Positions 60,536 to 64,000 of a stretch of DNA of 64,000 bases are shown here, one piece after another. The translations under genes and the position numbers were made by a program. The DNA is from Croceimicrobium sp963977415 (lineage in GTDB: Bacteria > Bacteroidota > Bacteroidia > Flavobacteriales > Schleiferiaceae): assembly GCA_963977415.1 (NCBI GenBank), contig CAXBOS010000010.1:62001-126000 (forward strand), read 5' to 3'. A model generated the notes under the pieces. The model was not told the origin of the DNA. It made no database searches and saw only the letters and a program-made list of their open reading frames with translations. Numbering within the stretch: the stretch's first letter is position 1; every line of letters begins with the position of its first letter.

Positions 60536-60757
60536 ATGAATCTGAAGAACTACATCACCATAGACTCAAACAGAAGATTTGGAAAACCAATTATCAAAGG
60601 AACAAGAATTTCAGTTTCTGATATTTTGAACTGGCTTGGCAATGACATGTCCAAAAAAGAGATCCTTCGCGATTATCCAGAACTCTCAGAACAAATGATC
60701 AACGCTGCCCTATTCTATGCAGCGCATAGACAAAATCATTTAGGTTTTGCTTCATGA
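60536..60757 (+). CDS. DUF433 antitoxin
   Basis: 73 residues with the whole DUF433 pattern: ITIDSNRRFGKPIIKGTRISVSDILNWL, then GMSKKEILRDYPELSEQMINAALFY-like helices (here NDMSKKEILRDYPELSEQM) and AAHRQN. It is a small winged-helix DNA-binding protein acting as antitoxin and autoregulator. Its stop overlaps the next gene by 4 bases, the usual layout of this toxin-antitoxin pair. Confidence 0.9.
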   Translation: MNLKNYITIDSNRRFGKPIIKGTRISVSDILNWLGNDMSKKEILRDYPELSEQMINAALFYAAHRQNHLGFAS

Positions 60758-61020
60758 AATTACTTTTCGATCAGAACATATCTTTTAGAATCATAGGGAA
60801 GATTACTTCAGATTACCCAAACTCATCCCAGGCCCGAGAAGTAGGACTTGAAAATGCTTCGGATAAGGAGATTTGGGAATACGCAAAAGCGAATGATTAT
60901 GCTATCGTAACATTTGACTCTGATTTTTATGACTTTTCGCTGGTCTGGGGTGCACCCTCTAAGATCATCTTAATTAAAAGCTTTAACCAAACGACCAAGT
61001 TTATAGCAGATCTTTTATAA
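60754..61020 (+). CDS. DUF5615 PIN-like toxin
   Basis: 88 residues with the DUF5615/PIN-like acidic positions: LLFDQNIS near the start, NASDKEIWEYAKANDYAIVTFDSDFYD in the middle, and GAPSKIILIKSFNQTT. It is predicted to be an RNase of the PIN fold, held in check by the DUF433 protein encoded just upstream. The pair is followed 85 bases later by the first of two cassette-like repeats. Confidence 0.88.
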   Translation: MKLLFDQNISFRIIGKITSDYPNSSQAREVGLENASDKEIWEYAKANDYAIVTFDSDFYDFSLVWGAPSKIILIKSFNQTTKFIADLL

Positions 61021-61104
61021 AGTTACAAAAAAGCATTTTTGATTTTGAAAAAGACCAATCAATTGGTTGTCTAGAAATTATTAAAAACGCGCCCTAGCCA
61101 CAAA

Positions 61105-61213
61105 TAAACGCAAGGCGCTTACTCGCGTTTTCAAAGGACGATTTATATTGCAAATGACAAGAACGAATTTTAACAATTAGTAATAGATACCGCCCAGACG
61201 TTTATTCAAACCG
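61105..61213 (+). repeat. Cassette-like repeat, copy 1
   Basis: 109 bases, ungapped match to 61720-61828 with 7 differences counted by eye. The ends are inverted: AATAAACG at 61103-61110 and CGTTTATT at 61199-61206. An inner pair of GGCG and CGCC words follows. It lies between the toxin gene and the TonB-C-like gene. Confidence 0.8.
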
Positions 61214-61238
61214 GTGGCACTAATTAAAATCCCTGACT

Positions 61239-61706
61239 ATGAGAATCCCCCTCTACTTCAAGTTTTACATTATTCTGCTAATCTTCATAACGACACCATC
61301 GACTTCAAAATGCCAGAACGACTCTGATGAAAGGAAGGTTGAAGTTAATCCTTACTCTGAAAAGCCCGCAGAATTTCCCGGAGGACAAAACGCATTAATC
61401 TGTTACATAGAAGATCAATTAGCTAAACAGTTACTTGAAATTTCAGATGAGGGCACTATCATATTAACCGCCACCCTCGACAAGAAAGGTAAGATGAAAA
61501 ACATTCAATTCAACTTTGGAGACATTTCGAAAGTACCAGAAAGGATGAACCCAATCTCTAACAAAACTTTAGAAGATGAAGTAAGAAGAGTGTTTTTAGG
61601 TATGCCTGCATGGACACCCGAGATGCAAAATGACCGCCCAGTTCAAACAGATATTTCATGGCCAATCAAATTTCCCTATGAACAGAAATGTGAAAAGAAA
61701 AACTAA
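61239..61706 (+). CDS. Secreted protein with TonB C-terminal-like domain
   Basis: 155 residues. N-terminal export signal (FKFYIILLIFITTPSTSKC), a short linker, then PAEFPGGQNALICYIEDQL and GTIILTATLDKKGKMKNIQF. It ends in MPAWTPEMQNDRPVQTDISWPIKF-type strands (shown in part). This is the TonB_C fold found in many stand-alone Bacteroidota proteins. It lacks the TonB N-terminal membrane/proline-rich part, so it is not a working energy transducer by itself. It starts 26 bases after repeat copy 1 and ends 14 bases before copy 2, like a gene cassette. Confidence 0.8.
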   Translation: MRIPLYFKFYIILLIFITTPSTSKCQNDSDERKVEVNPYSEKPAEFPGGQNALICYIEDQLAKQLLEISDEGTIILTATLDKKGKMKNIQFNFGDISKVPERMNPISNKTLEDEVRRVFLGMPAWTPEMQNDRPVQTDISWPIKFPYEQKCEKKN

Positions 61707-61719
61707 TGCCAACAACAAG

Positions 61720-61828
61720 TAAACGCAAGGCGCTTACTCGCGTTTTCAAAGGACGATTTATATTGCAAATGATAGTAGCGAATTTTAATAATAAGTAATA
61801 GATACCGCCTAGACGTTTATTCAAACCG
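61720..61828 (+). repeat. Cassette-like repeat, copy 2
   Basis: 109 bases in direct orientation to copy 1, offset exactly 615 bases. TAAACG and CGTTTA form the outer inverted ends and AGGCG/CGCCT the inner pair. The next gene starts 15 bases after it. Confidence 0.8.
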
Positions 61829-61842
61829 TCACCAAAAATATA

Positions 61843-62490
61843 ATGCGTCACTTTATAGCCACGATAATATTATTCTTTTCGACTACTATGCTTTGCGGTC
61901 AAGTTTTAGACTCGACTGAAAATGTCAGTAAAAAATACATAGCATGGTATTCACCGAGTACCGCCTCTCATGTGTATGGAGTAAATTTTAATTTGTTCCC
62001 GAAGTTCCCCGAAGACACTTCTTCAGTCAAGTTTACAGGGTATCCAAAAATTAATGGATTAGAACTAAACTTAAACCCTATGGGTTTATTTACCCCATTT
62101 GTGATGGCAGTTCATTCGGTAGGCCCAGATACGCATGAACCTTTGCTTGAGACAATTGATTCGTTAAGGTTTGGTGAGTTTAAGAAAATCAATGGGGTGC
62201 AGCTAGGCTTATTAAACATGGAGCCTAGTGTCATCAATGGTTTAGATATAAACCTGACGGGAAGTTTTGAATCGAAAACGAATGGTGTTACCGTTTCGCT
62301 AGTAATGAATAAGCATTATGTCTGCAACGGAATAACTATTGCCGCCATTGGAAATCATGATGTCAATTGCAATGGGGTGCAAATAGGTCTTATAAACTCT
62401 GCCAAAAGAATGAGGGGGATCCAAATAGGGCTGTGGAATAGAAATGAAAAGCGTTCTTTACCTATTATTAATTGGTGTTTTAAAGAATAG
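61843..62490 (+). CDS. LA_2272-type surface-repeat protein
   Basis: 215 residues with a signal peptide (ATIILFFSTTMLCGQ). The C-terminal half repeats a short unit: INGVQLGLLNM, INGLDINLTGS, TNGVTVSLVMN, CNGITIAAIGN, CNGVQIGLINS, RGIQIGLWNRN, about 18-20 residues apart. It ends RSLPIINWCF. The NG-[VLI]-x-[VLI]-x-[LIV] pattern is typical of LA_2272-type surface repeats, which form a beta-helix or barrel wall. It starts 15 bases after repeat copy 2. It is accessory and probably outer-membrane. Confidence 0.78.
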   Translation: MRHFIATIILFFSTTMLCGQVLDSTENVSKKYIAWYSPSTASHVYGVNFNLFPKFPEDTSSVKFTGYPKINGLELNLNPMGLFTPFVMAVHSVGPDTHEPLLETIDSLRFGEFKKINGVQLGLLNMEPSVINGLDINLTGSFESKTNGVTVSLVMNKHYVCNGITIAAIGNHDVNCNGVQIGLINSAKRMRGIQIGLWNRNEKRSLPIINWCFKE

Positions 62491-62894
62491 AGATTTCCAA
62501 ACAGAAATTAGTCGTTAGCTACCCTAAAAACGAAATGGGAAGCCTATTTTCATCTTAATTCTTTTTTAGTCCTAAGTGTTGTTAAGCTAAAAAATAGCAT
62601 AGCAAATACCTTTTTTAAAAACTCCGACCTCATTGTGAGGTTCGCCGGTGATGCGGCTTACCTATATTTTCAGATAAGACAAATTTATTACCCATAAAAA
62701 GGGAATCCAACATAAGATTAGTTCGTGAGGCCTAAGAATACTAAGTTCAGTACGGAGGAATGGGTCTTTTAAGGCGGGATTCTAAGAGTAATTGCACAAA
62801 AGCAGTAGAGTTGTATTACACTGAGGTTACCAATTTCTTGATTGAGCAATCAAGAAATTGGTAAGAAAATTAAAAACGGTTGCTAGATAAAAGC
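62491..62894. other. 404-base gap with two hairpins
   Basis: No gene was found. Two inverted repeats stand out: ACCTCA-TTG-TGAGGT at 62627-62641 and a perfect 18-bp-arm palindrome at 62827-62864 (listed separately). The rest is AT-rich with stop codons in all forward frames. Confidence 0.5.
62827..62864. repeat. Perfect 18-bp-arm inverted repeat
   Basis: TTACCAATTTCTTGATTG, a 2-nt loop AG, then CAATCAAGAAATTGGTAA. The arms are identical over all 18 bases. No T run follows on either strand, so it is not a normal intrinsic terminator. It lies 31 bases beyond the end of the reverse-strand BNR-repeat gene. Confidence 0.75.
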
Positions 62895-64000
62895 TTAGTG
62901 CAAAATTAACTTCATTATTTTGATAGAACCGTGATAGTCCTCTAATTGAATTAGATATATACCCGCTTTAAATTGGCCAAGGTGTAATTCTCCTTCTGGT
63001 TGATTCCACTCTTTTATAAGTTGTCCGCTGAGGCTCAGCAAACAAGCTTTTTTGGTGTCCGCACCCATTAAGTAAATTAGACCTTTACTAGGGTTTGGGT
63101 AAAAGTTTTGATCAGAATAGCTGTTTTCATTAATAGAAAAATTTCGCAGCACCGCTTGTAGGGTATCTACTGTATAGTTAGTTGGGCCATTATAGCGGTT
63201 AACATTAGGGCCGAAAATTCCAATAGCAGCCCCCGTTGTGGTATCTGAAAAACTCATATCGAGGAGGCCAATCATATTAGAGCCGGGATTAGATTGGCTC
63301 CAAGTATTACCGCCGTCAAAAGTTTCTAATACATAAAGACCACCATTGGGACTGGGGTTTCCCGCATAGCCATGGCTCTCCGTTCTAAAACTCATCCAAC
63401 GAAAGTCATAAAAATTTAGATTGGTAGGTAAGCTCGGTCCTAAATCCGTCCAGTTTTGGCCACCATCCGTTGTTTTATAAAGCCGGGCATCGTTACCATA
63501 GAGAATCACTTCATTACTTTTTATAAGACTTAAACCATTATTTCCTCGGGTTGCTCCCGTGCTTAAATTCATATTTTGTTTAACACTTACCCAGGTCTTA
63601 GTGGTATCGGTACTCTTAAAAATATTATCCTCGGTAAGCACATATATTTCATTGAGGTTAGCAAATTCAATATCAACTACTTGTTGACCCGAAAAGCCAG
63701 CGCCAGTGATAATCCGCCAAGTTTGTCCTCTATCTAAACTTAACTGCGAAAAGTATTTTCCTATGCCTATTATCTGATTGCCATTTTGCAGAATCTTTAA
63801 AACTCCTGTACCTCCGAAACTCGAGTAGGTAGACACCAAACGTCCACTGCTAGGTGATCCCTTTACATAGCGACCAATCGATTTACCTAAGGCAAAAAAG
63901 AGCGTGTCGGTTGATATCGGCAACATTACCCCACCATTTAAGGAAACAGGATTGTTAGTGCTGTCTAATAAGGTATTCCAGCTGACGCCGCCATTTTCCG
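62895..64000 (-). CDS. Secreted BNR/sortilin-like repeat protein with type IX sorting domain (5' end outside window)
   Basis: The reverse frame stays open to the window edge, so only the last 368 residues are seen. An internal ATG at 63926 is not the true start. Repeats of the Asp-box/BNR type are present: DRGQTWRIITGAGFSG, then TTKTWVSV, TDGGQNWTDLGP, FDGGNTWSQS and ENGGVSWNTL at the edge. This predicts a beta-propeller like sortilin or photosystem-stability-factor proteins. The C-terminus (YPNPSKGLIYLMG to FKAGIYLIQLED) is a type A Por sorting domain. The protein is a cell-surface or released beta-propeller of unknown binding partner. Confidence 0.85.
   Translation of the reverse strand, partial: ENGGVSWNTLLDSTNNPVSLNGGVMLPISTDTLFFALGKSIGRYVKGSPSSGRLVSTYSSFGGTGVLKILQNGNQIIGIGKYFSQLSLDRGQTWRIITGAGFSGQQVVDIEFANLNEIYVLTEDNIFKSTDTTKTWVSVKQNMNLSTGATRGNNGLSLIKSNEVILYGNDARLYKTTDGGQNWTDLGPSLPTNLNFYDFRWMSFRTESHGYAGNPSPNGGLYVLETFDGGNTWSQSNPGSNMIGLLDMSFSDTTTGAAIGIFGPNVNRYNGPTNYTVDTLQAVLRNFSINENSYSDQNFYPNPSKGLIYLMGADTKKACLLSLSGQLIKEWNQPEGELHLGQFKAGIYLIQLEDYHGSIKIMKLILH

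Noticed and set aside
61105..61828. Calling the two repeats true integron attC sites
   Set aside because: The outer words match the attC core consensus at only 5 of 7 positions by eye and no integron integrase is in the window; kept as a hypothesis.
62827..62864. Intrinsic terminator at the perfect palindrome
   Set aside because: No T run follows on either strand.
1..64000. CRISPR array, rRNA operon or insertion sequence
   Set aside because: No regularly spaced repeats, rRNA-like sequence or complete transposase was seen.

Overview
The window is chromosomal DNA of a marine-type Bacteroidota, most likely a flavobacterium in the broad sense (order Flavobacteriales). Three things point there. 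Two secreted proteins carry type IX secretion (Por) C-terminal sorting domains. Several promoters fit the Bacteroidota pattern TTTG-N18/22-TAnnTTTG. Familiar flavobacterial gene neighbourhoods are present: coaX / outer-membrane protein / TPR / lptC / CorC-like / PpiD; dnaA next to a low-molecular-weight phosphatase and an RsmI-like methylase; and ligA / small gene / dapA. This placement comes from gene content and order only.

Layout. 1-715: the start of a tyrosine recombinase gene facing out of the window, beside the 3' end of a tRNA-Phe, as in an integrated element. 853-13033: coenzyme A and envelope genes (coaX, a beta-barrel protein, a TPR protein, lptC, a CorC-like protein, a periplasmic PpiD-like isomerase, a DPP11-type S46 peptidase) and a convergent pair of coiled-coil proteins of unknown role. 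13130-22912: a DsbA-like protein, a hybrid histidine kinase, an RsmI-like methylase, a phosphatase, a 1079-residue multi-PAS protein with a decayed kinase module, a single-domain response regulator, dnaA and a hotdog thioesterase. 22902-41081: housekeeping and envelope genes (secreted metallopeptidase, YigZ, DMT transporter, ribD, ettA, a GT92-like glycosyltransferase, ligA, dapA, a MoxR/VWA pair, an OsmC protein), interrupted by two kinds of non-coding repeat. 41094-47125: a radical SAM protein, a CI/LexA-like repressor, a lipoprotein, an ArsC-like reductase and a large M1-peptidase-like protein that has lost its zinc site.

The most striking region is 50222-56106, a compact five-gene photoactive yellow protein (PYP) system. 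It holds a stand-alone PYP with its chromophore cysteine, a histidine kinase, a receiver-histidine kinase, a p-coumarate ligase and a tyrosine ammonia-lyase. The last two would make p-coumarate from tyrosine and activate it for attachment to PYP. The two kinases directly behind pyp suggest that blue light feeds a phosphorelay. The ligase has an N-terminal segment resembling an acyl carrier protein, including the Asp-Ser attachment motif. If real, the chromophore may be handed over through a built-in carrier arm.

57348-62894 is accessory DNA: a decayed proA 3' end, an RNA helicase, then an AT-rich run of small cargo genes (alpha/beta hydrolase, DUF433/DUF5615 toxin-antitoxin pair, TonB-C-like protein, surface-repeat protein). 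Two of these sit between nearly identical 109-bp repeats with inverted ends, which looks like a gene-cassette array. The window ends inside a secreted BNR-repeat protein with a type IX sorting domain.
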